DNA of 64,000 bases from a virus (IMGVR_UViG_3300031143_000003:19287-83286); one strand, 5' to 3'; counted from the stretch's first letter, positions 51,196-59,993 are shown. Made by a program: numbers and translations. The notes: generated by a model not told the origin, from the sequence alone.

Positions 51196-52884
51196 TTATA
51201 CAAATATGAAAATATCGTTCGATGCATCTATTCGAATATTGCCAACGTGATTTCCTTTTGCTATACCAGCTGCAGTAGACGTTCCTTCTAATATTGATAC
51301 TAACGCATAATCAATAGCTGCTGGCTGCGATGTTCCAGACATATTATGCGCTACACCAAACCTTCCATCGTCTTGTCCATCTGTGTTCCAAACTAACGCA
51401 ACACCATCGGTTCCGGAACCATTTGCATTTGCTCCAAATATTATTCCGGTATTTTCTCCATCAGCAGCGTTTTCACCAATATTGATGAATTGGTCGTCAA
51501 CAGTTAATTCAGTTGAATTGATTGTAACAATTGTGTCAGCTGTTAGTGTGCCGGTTACAGTTAAATCTTGCAATGTAACTGCAGTTGGCATACTTACTGT
51601 TATTAAATTTGAGTTAGCAACCGATGCTACGTTAATTTGATTGGATGCACCCTGCAGTGTTACAATTGTTTCTACTGCTGTTCCGTTTTCTGATAAAACT
51701 ATTCCACCACCATTATTCACGTCCAAGGTGTATGTTGTATCTGTTCCAGTGTCTAATGTTATTGCTGTGTCCAAATATGTTGCCATAGATTGCATTGATA
51801 CACGGTTAAGCGCGTCACCAGCTGCATTTGAGATTAACATAACGTCAGAATTGTCTGCCGTCGATAGCAATACACCTGAATCAGATATTAATTGATCATC
51901 TAGCTTAGCATGTGTTACTGCGTCGGTAGCAATCTTTGCTGTTGTAACAGCGCCTGGAGAAATGTGCGATGCATATATACCATCAGTTGGAATTGCTAAA
52001 CCAGCAGATGTTTTTGATAATGAACCACCATTTAGCTTAACAGAAATTGTTCTTGCTGCGGATCCATCATATGTTCCACCGTCCGAGATAAGTATTCCAT
52101 CTCCATCCGTTAGATCTGATAAGTTTATATTGCTAGGATTTAGGTTTGTTATTCCTGCACCGTTACCATATAAATATGATGCAGATATGTCGTTAGTAAC
52201 AGATATACTTCCAGTAAATCCATGTATGTCTCCAGCATCTGTACCCCAATCTTGTGAGCCTGCTGATGTCATAACTGAGTTTTCAGTGAATGTTAGTGCA
52301 TTGAAGTTGAAATTACCAGATAGTATTGTGTCCGATGTTACGGTTAAGTTAGAAAACGTTGCGTCAGATGCGGAAACGGTTCCAGCTGTTGTTATGTTAC
52401 TATCAATATCTATTATACCGAATCCAGGTACAAGCGATCCAACTTCAAGATCACCAACTGCGTTTATGCCAGTCTGAGATGTGTCAACACTGAATGTCGC
52501 ATTTGAAAGTGTTAGTCCAGTACCAGCATCGTATGTTGTATCTACGTTATTCTCATCCGATGTTATTGTTATTGTATTTCCAGCACCATTAACGGTTATA
52601 CCAGTTCCACCTTCAAACGTAACGGTCTCTGTTCCTCCACTACCATCGTTTGTTAATACCATAGACGGATCAGGACCAGTGGCTATTGACATTGTATACG
52701 TTGTATCGGTTCCACCTAGCGTTGACTGGTCAATTGCTTGGATATTACCATCCATGTCAATAACCAATACACTAGCTTCACTGTCAACTGCTTGTGACGT
52801 TTGTCCTATATTTATTCCTGCGGAGGCTGTTACAGTATTTAATACTGCATCACTGCCACTGACTATTACTTTTTTCCACGCCAT
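51196..52884 (-). CDS. Tail fibre/adhesin protein (562 aa)
   Basis: A 562-residue paralogue of the 570-aa fibre: MAWKKVIVSGSDAVLNTVTA at the start, QDWGTDAGDIHGFTGSISV in the middle and a similar Gly/Asn/Thr-rich pattern throughout. Near 475-500 'ELTVDDQFINIGENA' and 'GVALVWNTDGQDDGRFG' form a domain often seen in marine phage fibres. Likely a receptor-binding or whisker-type protein. Confidence 0.8.
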   Translation of the reverse strand: MAWKKVIVSGSDAVLNTVTASAGINIGQTSQAVDSEASVLVIDMDGNIQAIDQSTLGGTDTTYTMSIATGPDPSMVLTNDGSGGTETVTFEGGTGITVNGAGNTITITSDENNVDTTYDAGTGLTLSNATFSVDTSQTGINAVGDLEVGSLVPGFGIIDIDSNITTAGTVSASDATFSNLTVTSDTILSGNFNFNALTFTENSVMTSAGSQDWGTDAGDIHGFTGSISVTNDISASYLYGNGAGITNLNPSNINLSDLTDGDGILISDGGTYDGSAARTISVKLNGGSLSKTSAGLAIPTDGIYASHISPGAVTTAKIATDAVTHAKLDDQLISDSGVLLSTADNSDVMLISNAAGDALNRVSMQSMATYLDTAITLDTGTDTTYTLDVNNGGGIVLSENGTAVETIVTLQGASNQINVASVANSNLITVSMPTAVTLQDLTVTGTLTADTIVTINSTELTVDDQFINIGENAADGENTGIIFGANANGSGTDGVALVWNTDGQDDGRFGVAHNMSGTSQPAAIDYALVSILEGTSTAAGIAKGNHVGNIRIDASNDIFIFV

Positions 52885-52911
52885 TTTGTTGTTTCCTTTA
52901 TATTATGTTAT

Positions 52912-54063
52912 TTAATATGTTTTTCCATTGAATTGACTTACCTGTTCTGGTAATATCGGTGTTGGCAAATAATATCCGGCTGTTCCAGATACTGGTTGAT
53001 ATATGCCGGGTGGTGCTGGATATATTAATCCAGCGTCAGTGAATACATGTGATCCAGATGATACTGTGTGTGTTCCATATTGTGGCGCAGCGTTTGTGCC
53101 ACTTGGCATATATATTGTAACAGCGTCGGTTGGGCCAGTTAGTAATATGTCACCACTAGCATATCTATTACAGCTTACCGATAAACTGGTCATTGATGAG
53201 CTAAATTGCATAATTCTGTGTGTTGGGAAAAAGTCATATATTGCATCCGGACCATCTCCAAATGCCTTCATCTTAATATGATGTGCAACGTAGCTATAAT
53301 CTACGCCAGTTAGTAATGATCCAGATCCAATAGGCACATTTAATAGTGATGCGGACGTTGGTGATCCACCGGATACAGTGTATATTTGATTAGCATCATA
53401 TTGTGCTGGTGAATATTCTGATCCAGTATAATAGTTCAAGTGAATTGATTTGCTTTCATAGTTAGCTGTGAATGCGATGGTTTCCATTGGCAATGTATGC
53501 TCAACTAATCCAGCGTATCCAGTTCGTGGACTACCATCAACTGAATATACCATGCTTGTGCAATTTGTGGAAGAGTTGACAACAAATATAGATTGTAAAT
53601 CCCCTATTATAGATGGGGATATTGTAAAGCTTGCTGTTGCAGCCACGGTTTCATCTTCATCTATTTGCATAATGACATCAGGCCAAGTAGTATTATCAAA
53701 GAATGATGTACTTATTTGCAAATATCCTGCTGCTGATATTGATGATGATCCAGTTGCCAACGATGCAGATACTAGATATTCATCCATACTGGATAAGAAG
53801 TCTGCATTTGGTATACCAGTATATGACAGACCACTGCCAGAATCATATATATAGAATCCTGCATCAAATGTGCCGTCTGTTGTCTTGGTTATAGTATCGC
53901 GATTGAACCACCCATTTGCATTTTTAGATGCTTTTGCACCATGTTGCAGTTTGCGTGGGAGTCTATGCTTAGGTCTAAACATTAGGTCATTGGATGAATC
54001 GGCAACAGAAGCTACCAACTCAGTCCATGATTTTATTTCCCATTTGTTTTTGTATTTTGCCAT
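52912..54063 (-). CDS. Virion-associated protein in fibre cluster (383 aa)
   Basis: A 383-residue protein. The first 60 residues are basic with KNKWEIKSWTELVASV and FRPKHRLPRKLQHGAKA; the rest is Ser/Thr/Tyr-rich beta structure. It ends with Pro/Gly/Tyr-rich sequence (PPGIYQPVSGTAGYYLPTP). No family recognised. Placed among fibres with a late-type motif 19 bases upstream and AAGGAAAAC before the ATG; probably a fibre or fibre connector. Confidence 0.72.
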   Translation of the reverse strand: MAKYKNKWEIKSWTELVASVADSSNDLMFRPKHRLPRKLQHGAKASKNANGWFNRDTITKTTDGTFDAGFYIYDSGSGLSYTGIPNADFLSSMDEYLVSASLATGSSSISAAGYLQISTSFFDNTTWPDVIMQIDEDETVAATASFTISPSIIGDLQSIFVVNSSTNCTSMVYSVDGSPRTGYAGLVEHTLPMETIAFTANYESKSIHLNYYTGSEYSPAQYDANQIYTVSGGSPTSASLLNVPIGSGSLLTGVDYSYVAHHIKMKAFGDGPDAIYDFFPTHRIMQFSSSMTSLSVSCNRYASGDILLTGPTDAVTIYMPSGTNAAPQYGTHTVSSGSHVFTDAGLIYPAPPGIYQPVSGTAGYYLPTPILPEQVSQFNGKTY

Positions 54064-54081
54064 TTGTTTTCCTTATTTGAT

Positions 54082-54093
54082 TATAAATATCAA
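54082..54093 (-). promoter_or_regulatory. Late-type promoter-like motif
   Basis: Sense strand TTGATATTTATA, 19 bases before the 383-aa fibre-cluster gene, overlapping the 3' end of the gene before it. Confidence 0.55.
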
Positions 54094-54707
54094 TATCCTA
54101 GGTAAAAATCACCAGATGCACTATAGAACATTCCACCTGCAACTACATCTGGTGTTTCAAAGAATTGCCCTAACATTGTTACACCTTGTAGATTTATCAC
54201 AAATCGTGCTTCTTCGTCGTCATTTAGTTTTACGGCGAATAGTGGAGATGTTCCGTCTCCGTTTATTTGCATTGTTGATGTTGACATTATTGGGGCGAAT
54301 AATGAACCTGATATTTGTAAATTAAATTGTGGGTCAACTATGTTGAGTCCAACATTTCCATTTTCAGCTGTGCCAAAGGGTGAGGATATTATTGTTCTTG
54401 GCGCTGATGATCCAATTGGAAATGAAATATTGTCAGTTATATCAACTACATTTGAATTGATAATATCTATGTTGACAGTGTTTACCTTCTCCGGCGATAT
54501 ATCAACGGACACATTAACATCAGTTGGCGCCAATATATTGTCAAACACCTGATCGACTACGATAGTTGATCCGTCTAGCACATTGCTATCCGATACGACT
54601 ATTACATTAGTTCCAAGCGTAATATCACTTATATCGAGGCTGTTTGCCGCAACATCTGATACTTCGATTGAATCATTGTTTTTCAGTATGTCTATAGAGT
54701 GCGCCAA
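54090..54707 (-). CDS. Fibre-cluster structural protein (205 aa), TTG start
   Basis: A 205-residue beta-rich protein. Residues 1-110 repeat short Asp/Ser/Val strands (SLDISDITLGTNVIVVSD), and 'ENGNVGLNIVDPQFNLQISG' near 115-135 resembles the GNVGIGTxxP motif of fibres. The start is TTG at 54707, 6 bases after GAGG and within one base of the previous stop, so it is translationally coupled. Probably a short fibre or connector. Confidence 0.72.
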   Translation of the reverse strand: MAHSIDILKNNDSIEVSDVAANSLDISDITLGTNVIVVSDSNVLDGSTIVVDQVFDNILAPTDVNVSVDISPEKVNTVNIDIINSNVVDITDNISFPIGSSAPRTIISSPFGTAENGNVGLNIVDPQFNLQISGSLFAPIMSTSTMQINGDGTSPLFAVKLNDDEEARFVINLQGVTMLGQFFETPDVVAGGMFYSASGDFYLGY

Positions 54708-54710
54708 GAG

Positions 54711-55079
54711 CTACCTCGTTACCTGCTTTGAAAGTCTAATAGATCCTTGTAGCAACCGCGTTACCGTTCCTTCATCATCTTCTAATTCGATGTCATATAC
54801 CGCAGTATCGAATATATAGTTTGTTGTTGCTGCAGCCTCAATTCGGAGTCCTATTGTTCCGCTTGCTGTAGTCTCTGGTGTTGCTAATATTGTTAGTCCA
54901 CCATCCGATGCTGTTGAAAATGTATCAATGGTTGATCCATCAGATATAGATTCACGTATATGCATTCGCACGTCGTATCCAGTTAGAGGAATAACGGTGT
55001 TCAGCTTATCCTTATATGTGAATTGCTTAACAACGGTTGTTCCCTGTTCTATTGTAAAATTATATATTCCAGCTGACAT
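54711..55079 (-). CDS. Small beta-rich virion protein (122 aa), BppU-like
   Basis: A 122-residue protein with an Ig/jelly-roll look: FTIEQGTTVVKQFTYKD, IPLTGYDVRMHIRESI, YDIELEDDEGTVTRLLQGSI. The order of strands with 'LTGYDVRMHIR' resembles the N-terminal domain of baseplate upper proteins and similar phage fibre adaptors; that is a weak structural guess. Start at 55079 has AGGAGAAC. A late-type motif lies 23 bases upstream. Confidence 0.68.
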   Translation of the reverse strand: MSAGIYNFTIEQGTTVVKQFTYKDKLNTVIPLTGYDVRMHIRESISDGSTIDTFSTASDGGLTILATPETTASGTIGLRIEAAATTNYIFDTAVYDIELEDDEGTVTRLLQGSIRLSKQVTR

Positions 55080-55101
55080 TAGTTCTCCTGATGTTGTTTA
55101 T

Positions 55102-55113
55102 TATAAGTATCAA
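55102..55113 (-). promoter_or_regulatory. Late-type promoter-like motif
   Basis: Sense strand TTGATACTTATA (C variant), 23 bases before the 122-aa virion gene; it would start the fibre operon. Confidence 0.55.
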
Positions 55114-55128
55114 CAGCCACGACCATAT

Positions 55129-55803
55129 TTATTTTTTATGGTTCTTGTCATAGTGTGGCAAGATTTCGTCTAATATTGGGTGACGGTGGTTTTCTAATAA
55201 CTGAATTAGATTTAGACGTTCAATTGTTGAAATTGATGATAGGAAATTTAAGCCGGTATCACTACGATGCTTCAAGTCAGTTTGATCTGTATCTCCACAG
55301 AATAGCATCTTTGATCCTATACCTATTCTTTGTAATATCATCAATGTTTGATCATGTTCCAAATTCTGACATTCATCAATTATTACAACTGAATTTGTGA
55401 ATGTTCTACCACGCATATATGATACTGGAACTATCTCAATTTGATCATTACTTATCAATTGGTCAATTCGTTCTCTACGTAGTAATTGATACATGTTACT
55501 ATATATAGGCGCAACCCAAGGACCCATTTTTTCTTCTAATTTTCCAGGTAGATAACCTAGATCCTCTTTTGAAATTGTTGGTCGAGTAATAACGATCCTA
55601 TTGACCTGTCGGTCTAATACCATTTGCAGTGCTATTTGGCATGCTAATAATGTTTTACCACTACCTGCTTTTCCCAATATTACGGCTATGTCCGATTCAA
55701 GAATCGTCGCCTTAGCTTTTTTCTGCTCTTCATTTAACGATAATAAAAATCTATAACCTTTTTTGTTATTCTTTTTACCAGTCTTTGTAAAATCACATGT
55801 CAT
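55129..55803 (-). CDS. phoH: PhoH-like P-loop ATPase
   Basis: A 224-residue PhoH-family ATPase. Walker A is GKAGSGKT (44-51), NRIVITRPT is the following strand, SVVIIDECQNLEHDQ is Walker B with the Gln-rich sensor, and FCGDTDQTDL is motif III. PhoH proteins resemble the ATPase part of superfamily 1 helicases and are frequent in marine phages; proposed roles include RNA metabolism and phosphate stress, neither proven. It sits between capsid and fibre genes and has a strong AAGGAG site. Confidence 0.93.
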   Translation of the reverse strand: MTCDFTKTGKKNNKKGYRFLLSLNEEQKKAKATILESDIAVILGKAGSGKTLLACQIALQMVLDRQVNRIVITRPTISKEDLGYLPGKLEEKMGPWVAPIYSNMYQLLRRERIDQLISNDQIEIVPVSYMRGRTFTNSVVIIDECQNLEHDQTLMILQRIGIGSKMLFCGDTDQTDLKHRSDTGLNFLSSISTIERLNLIQLLENHRHPILDEILPHYDKNHKK

Positions 55804-55823
55804 ATATTATCTCCTTTATTACC

Positions 55824-55833
55824 TATAAATATA
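55824..55833 (-). promoter_or_regulatory. Late-type-like motif before phoH
   Basis: Sense strand GTATATTTATA, core kept, 21 bases before phoH and directly after the capsid gene terminator. Confidence 0.45.
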
Positions 55834-55841
55834 CACTAGAC

Positions 55842-55869
55842 AAAAAAAGAGACCTATTCCTAGGTCTCT
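55842..55869 (-). terminator. Strong terminator after major capsid gene
   Basis: In the minus-strand RNA, AGAGACCTA pairs perfectly with TAGGTCTCT around a GGAA tetraloop, followed by seven U (55842-55848). It lies 32 bases after the gp23 stop. Confidence 0.92.
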
Positions 55870-55901
55870 CTTAATAAATATATAGTATTAGTATACTACA
55901 A

Positions 55902-57392
55902 TTACGCTGTTGTTACTGCGCCAATCGAACTTACGTTCGTAGCTGGAACAGTTACTACACCATAGTAATCCTTACGAACTACTTTCTTAGCGTAACGTGT
56001 CATTACACCTTTTCTTGGCGTAAAGTTGGTTGGATCATAAACCAGTGGAGTCATAATTAATGGAATATATGGCGCAAATACTGCTCCAGTTTCCAAGAAT
56101 TGATTACCTCTGAATCCAACTAAGATATCATCACCAGTCCAATACGGGTTTTTGTAAACCGTCCATCTGTTTCTAAGTGCACCAACTGCGGTTACACCCA
56201 TTGCAAATTTCTCTGATGTACCATCTGTATCAACTGAGTATCCTGGGATAGCTTCTAAATATGTTGCAACTTTCGGAGAACATACCATGAAGTTAGCACC
56301 ACCACGCATAGTTGATTGATGTATAACATTAGACATATTTTGTAGCGTTCCACCTAACGTAGCTAGTTGGTCAGATTGAACCATACCACCTGAGATAGTT
56401 GGGAATGTGTGTGTTGCCGAAAATGCAGCAGCACCTTTTAACATTGCTAATATTTCCATATCAATTTCCATTGAGATGTATTCAGAAAGCATTGATGTTA
56501 ATTCAGCTTCTGCATCAATTGAATGATACGCATTCAAATCTTGTGCAAATTCTGGAGACCATTTAACCTTTAGTTTACGTGTTTTCGCAACCAAAGCCTC
56601 TTGTTCTAGTTTAACTTCAATTTCTGGAATTTCAAGATCTACACCTTTACCATCCGCAGTTCCACCCATTTCAATTCCGACTTTGTCTTCAAAATCACCA
56701 CGTAAATGTGCTGTTGCAGTATTTGCGTAATAATGAATATTACCTATAGCTCCAGCTATCATACCATCAAACGTAGCAACGTTTCCTGTTGTAATTGATT
56801 TTACCGGATAATGTACAGAATTAGATACAAAATAGAATGATTTTGCTAAATCTAAATCTGCGTCAGCTAATGCGATAGTCGATGCAGATGATACTAATGT
56901 TACTTCAGCAGATACCTTTTTACCTAACGAGTAACCAGCAGATTCACCACGTACTTCACCATATAATGCAGAAGCAGTATTTGCAGCACCTTTTTTGTCA
57001 GAATTACCAAACAAAGAATCGTCTTTAGTATTCTTACCTTTAGTTGTTCCGTATTTGAAATCCATCCAGAAAACTAAACCAGAAGGCAAGTTCATTGGTT
57101 GTACAGATACAAATTCTTTTGCAGAAATTTCACCGAAAATTCTACGAACTAATGGTAATGCAACACCGTTCCAGTCTTCAGCTTGTCCACCAGCATTGAT
57201 ACTATTTGATTCTGAAATTAATTGTTTTGCTTGGTTTTCTAAAAGGATAGCAGTATTATGTTTGTTATAATCTGTATCGATTCCTTCTAGTAATCCAGTT
57301 GCTTCCCACTTTGTAACAAGACTCTTAGTCTCGTTTCTTTGTGCTCTAAATTGAGCTTGTGAGTCATTTAATAAGTCATTAATTTGTGACAT
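55902..57392 (-). CDS. 23: Major capsid protein gp23
   Basis: A 496-residue HK97-fold capsid protein (T4 gp23 has 521). Signatures are the N-terminal propeptide (about 1-61), DWNGVALPLVRRIFGEISAKEFVSVQPMN near 75 and RKLKVKWSPEFAQDLNAYH near 275. The sequence QLISE|S at 57-62 fits the I/L-x-E cleavage rule of the gp21 protease, close to the T4 cut after Glu65. AGGAGAAAAT precedes the ATG, and an efficient terminator follows, in line with very high late expression. Confidence 0.97.
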   Translation of the reverse strand: MSQINDLLNDSQAQFRAQRNETKSLVTKWEATGLLEGIDTDYNKHNTAILLENQAKQLISESNSINAGGQAEDWNGVALPLVRRIFGEISAKEFVSVQPMNLPSGLVFWMDFKYGTTKGKNTKDDSLFGNSDKKGAANTASALYGEVRGESAGYSLGKKVSAEVTLVSSASTIALADADLDLAKSFYFVSNSVHYPVKSITTGNVATFDGMIAGAIGNIHYYANTATAHLRGDFEDKVGIEMGGTADGKGVDLEIPEIEVKLEQEALVAKTRKLKVKWSPEFAQDLNAYHSIDAEAELTSMLSEYISMEIDMEILAMLKGAAAFSATHTFPTISGGMVQSDQLATLGGTLQNMSNVIHQSTMRGGANFMVCSPKVATYLEAIPGYSVDTDGTSEKFAMGVTAVGALRNRWTVYKNPYWTGDDILVGFRGNQFLETGAVFAPYIPLIMTPLVYDPTNFTPRKGVMTRYAKKVVRKDYYGVVTVPATNVSSIGAVTTA

Positions 57393-57419
57393 TATTTTCT
57401 CCTAATCTTCTAATTGTTT

Positions 57420-58235
57420 TTATTTTAAACCAGCCAGTCTTTGCATTCTAGATGAAAAGTGATTGGCTTCAACGATTACGTCCTTAGACGGTTTAGTTGA
57501 CTTTGTTGCTTTAGATGCGAATCCTTCAGCTACACGTTGTTTTTTTGGAGAATATCCAGTTAATGATTCAGCTAATGTTGAATACACTAATTTTACTTCG
57601 CGTACTGAGTTTGCTCTGTCGAACGTTTCAATTACATTCATCTTTTGAGATTCAGATAAATTGAACGATCTAAACAATTTGTTTGAGAACAACAGTTTTG
57701 AATTCAATAAATTAACTTCGTTGATTGTATCTTTCAAGGTTTGGATTGTCTTGTAAGCTTCCTCTAAGTCATTATTTTCTTCTACTGCTTCTTCTTCGTC
57801 TGCATCTTCTTGTAACGATTTGATGATTTCGTCTAAATCAATTTCTTCTTCTTCTTCAGCTTCAGGTTCTGCTGCTTCGTTTGTTTGACTTTCGTCTAAC
57901 TCTTCTTCAGCTTCTTCTTCGTCTTCCAATTCTTTGATGATTGATTCTAACTCTAATGCTTCTTCATCCTCATCTTCAACAGCCTCTACTACCTCATCTT
58001 CTGCAGATTCTTCGTCTTCATTATCTTCTTCAGCTTCTGCGTCTTCAACTATGTTGATTTCGTCAAGCTCTGAATCGTCTAAATCGTCTTCCATATCTTC
58101 AGCTATTTTTTGTGATAGCATAGATTGAAGTTTCGGTGTGAAAGCTTCCTCTAATGCAATTTTAGCGTTAGCTATCGCGGTTTCACGCACAGCTTTAGCG
58201 TCAGCAATTGCTTCTTTTAACAAGTCTTTTGACAT
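57420..58235 (-). CDS. 22: Prohead scaffold/core protein gp22
   Basis: About 271 residues. I chose the ATG at 58235 (MSKDLLKEAIADAK), which has AAGGAG 7 bases upstream, over a 17-codon extension. A helical N-terminus is followed by an extremely acidic stretch of Glu/Asp/Ala blocks (about 45-160), then a basic helical C-terminus. This composition and the position directly before gp23 identify the T4 gp22-type scaffold, which is digested by gp21 after prohead assembly. Confidence 0.9.
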   Translation of the reverse strand: MSKDLLKEAIADAKAVRETAIANAKIALEEAFTPKLQSMLSQKIAEDMEDDLDDSELDEINIVEDAEAEEDNEDEESAEDEVVEAVEDEDEEALELESIIKELEDEEEAEEELDESQTNEAAEPEAEEEEEIDLDEIIKSLQEDADEEEAVEENNDLEEAYKTIQTLKDTINEVNLLNSKLLFSNKLFRSFNLSESQKMNVIETFDRANSVREVKLVYSTLAESLTGYSPKKQRVAEGFASKATKSTKPSKDVIVEANHFSSRMQRLAGLK

Positions 58236-58348
58236 TGTTTTCTCCTTAAATATTTTGTTTGGAAATAGGGTTATTATGAACCCCAATAGAAATTATAATG
58301 TAGCAGGTGTATTATATATAAGATGATACATTTTTGTGCTATTCATTT

Positions 58349-58359
58349 TATAAGTATCA
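58349..58359 (-). promoter_or_regulatory. Late-type promoter-like motif upstream of gp22
   Basis: Sense strand TGATACTTATA (C variant), 114 bases before gp22, just after the bS21 terminator. A small hairpin (GGGTT/AACCC, 58268-58283) lies in the resulting leader. Confidence 0.5.
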
Positions 58360-58384
58360 TTGCCTTTCGCCAAAAACAACAATA

Positions 58385-58403
58385 GGGGGATGATTAGTCC
58401 CCC
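58385..58403 (-). terminator. Probable terminator after bS21 gene
   Basis: GGGGGA (58385-58390) and TCCCCC (58398-58403) are perfect complements with a 7-base loop. The following minus-strand RNA is U-rich (UAUUGUUGUUUUU) rather than a pure U run. Located 27 bases after the bS21 stop. Confidence 0.6.
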
Positions 58404-58429
58404 ATGTTAAATATAGTATGTATATATTA

Positions 58430-58765
58430 TTACATTGCCTGGCCGTCAACAATTGTTGTCCAGCATTCAGTGTCATTCTCAGTTTCTCTAAACTTTTTCA
58501 GCCTCATAAACTCAGCACGAACTGCGTCTTTTTTCTTTTTTCGTCTTGCAACAGCTGGTTTTGTATATTCCATTCTGTCCTTGAATTCAGTTAAGATTTC
58601 TGATTCTTTAACCTGTCTCTTGAATATTTTAAGAGCTTTTTCCAAATCTCCAGTAGTTGGTCCTGGTACATTTACTCCATTTGGAATTCCTGGAATAATG
58701 AAGTCAGTTTTTTTTCTACTTGTCTTGTTTGAATTTTCACGATAATTACTTTGGTACTTTGGCAT
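58430..58765 (-). CDS. rpsU: Ribosomal protein bS21 homologue
   Basis: A 111-residue protein whose residues 40-92 match small-subunit protein bS21: DLEKALKIFKRQVKESEIL, then FKDRMEYTKPAVARRKKKKDAVR. It has a 38-residue N-terminal extension (basic, then PGIPNGVNVPGP) and a C-terminal tail absent from bacterial bS21. bS21 sits near the anti-Shine-Dalgarno and helps mRNA binding; in Bacteroidota it takes part in hiding that sequence. The phage copy may exchange into host ribosomes and favour phage mRNAs; this is inference. AGGA precedes the ATG. Confidence 0.88.
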   Translation of the reverse strand: MPKYQSNYRENSNKTSRKKTDFIIPGIPNGVNVPGPTTGDLEKALKIFKRQVKESEILTEFKDRMEYTKPAVARRKKKKDAVRAEFMRLKKFRETENDTECWTTIVDGQAM

Positions 58766-58802
58766 GCTTGTCCTAGTTTAGGTGGTTATTATTTTATATT
58801 GT

Positions 58803-58825
58803 TAAATATAACAAAAAAAGATGAC
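58803..58825 (-). promoter_or_regulatory. Bipartite promoter-like motif before bS21
   Basis: Sense strand TATGTCA, 11 bases, TATATTTAACA, 38 bases before the bS21 start. The only full-match bipartite motif inside the virion gene region, suggesting bS21 is expressed with the replication genes. Confidence 0.6.
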
Positions 58826-58849
58826 ATAGAAAAATCTGTGCCATCTTTT
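58813..58849 (-). terminator. Terminator overlapping the bS21 promoter motif
   Basis: In minus-strand RNA, AAAAGAUGGCA (58849-58839) pairs with UGUCAUCUUUU (58826-58816) with one G-U pair and extra inner pairing, followed by U. Its 3' arm contains the GTCA box of the bipartite motif. Confidence 0.7.
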
Positions 58850-58886
58850 ATTATATAAATGTTGTTAATTATTTCAAGTAGACTGG

Positions 58887-59336
58887 TTAGTCTCCTATGT
58901 AGTTATCCAATACATCTTCAACAGCTTGCCAAGCTTTAGCAAATTTACGTGTTAATCCCTTGTCCTGCTTAGATATAATCTTATACATGTTACCCATTGC
59001 TGTGTGGTATTTGTTGTAGTTGGAATCAAATTCTGACGATTCATTTAACGTTGGTTCGGAGCTTTCCTTTAATTTTTTGCCCCAACCTTTGCCATATGTC
59101 TTAATCATTTCAGCATCGCTGTTCAGCTTAACCTTGCCATTCGATTCAACCTTATGCTTACCATTACCATCTAATCCTAAATGAACATCGCCATTTGGTA
59201 GTTTAGCCGGTCCCTTTTGTTTCCAATTGAACCCAGTTGATTTTATGGTGGATCCACTCTTTGGATCGCTTCCAGCAAAGTTGTCAGCTTCAGCTATTGT
59301 AGTCTTGATCAATTGTATTAATTCAGTTTTTTTCAT
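58887..59336 (-). CDS. Hypothetical protein (149 aa), possible capsid-internal
   Basis: A 149-residue soluble protein: MKKTELIQLIKTTIAEADN, a Gly/Lys/Asn-rich middle (GDVHLGLDGNGKHKV) and a helical C-terminus (KFAKAWQAVEDVLDNYIGD). LKESSE and LNESSE in the middle look like gp21 protease sites. It lies between gp21 and bS21 in the prohead region, so it may be packaged or cleaved in the head. Family unknown. Confidence 0.68.
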   Translation of the reverse strand: MKKTELIQLIKTTIAEADNFAGSDPKSGSTIKSTGFNWKQKGPAKLPNGDVHLGLDGNGKHKVESNGKVKLNSDAEMIKTYGKGWGKKLKESSEPTLNESSEFDSNYNKYHTAMGNMYKIISKQDKGLTRKFAKAWQAVEDVLDNYIGD

Positions 59337-59351
59337 AGCTAATTCCGTATA

Positions 59352-59993
59352 TTACTTTTTTCGATTTGGTAATGCGCATTTACATGTTAAATCGCATAGC
59401 ATATCGTTTATTATATTGTGAATGTTTACATATTTACTGGCTGGCATACTATTTGATACTGATTCATTTACACCAGCTGGATGCATAAATGCTCCATGTG
59501 TTGATGGATTGGATACGAAATCCCAACAAACTAATTCAAAATCGTCTTGTACTTCAACAGTTCCATTTTCTCTAATTTCTTTAACCGATCCTAACCCACG
59601 TGATGATATACCTAGCTTGATTCCAGCTTTAAGGAGTTCCTTCAATATGTTTCCAGATGGCGTTCCAAGTATTTCTACCTCTCCAACAACATCATCGCCT
59701 TTCCACCATACCTTTCTAATATTGTGCGATACATTAGATAGATTGACAACACTTGATTCTGGATGATCTAATTCACCTAATGCTCTATTTTCAGCGATAA
59801 ATGTATCTGAATACTTTGTCACCTCGCGCATTAATATTTCTCTAGGATAAACTCGACCGTTTTGGTTTTTTGCACCTGAACGTTGTAATACGCCAGTTAC
59901 TATTACTCTACCGTTATTATTTTTTTCTGATTCAGATATTAATTCTGGACTGATTTCGAATAGACTATAGTCTACTAAAAGCTGCTTTGACAT
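59352..59993 (-). CDS. 21: Prohead maturation protease gp21
   Basis: A 213-residue serine protease matching T4 gp21 (212). Opening GRVIVTGVLQRSGAKNQNGRVYPREIL is the family signature; the catalytic pair is His77 (GELDHPESS) and Ser130/131 (LGISSRGLG). It digests the scaffold and trims gp23 at I/L-x-E sites during head maturation. Its ATG overlaps the preceding stop, and the gene is followed by a 149-aa ORF after 15 bases. Confidence 0.95.
   Translation of the reverse strand: MSKQLLVDYSLFEISPELISESEKNNNGRVIVTGVLQRSGAKNQNGRVYPREILMREVTKYSDTFIAENRALGELDHPESSVVNLSNVSHNIRKVWWKGDDVVGEVEILGTPSGNILKELLKAGIKLGISSRGLGSVKEIRENGTVEVQDDFELVCWDFVSNPSTHGAFMHPAGVNESVSNSMPASKYVNIHNIINDMLCDLTCKCALPNRKK

Noticed and set aside
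58268-58283. GGGTT/AACCC hairpin as a terminator
   Set aside because: Only 5 bp, no U run after it, and it lies in the gp22 leader; too weak to list as a feature of its own.
58236-58286. N-terminal extension of gp22
   Set aside because: The ATG at 58235 is preceded by AAGGAG at ideal spacing; the extension is hydrophobic and unlike scaffold proteins.
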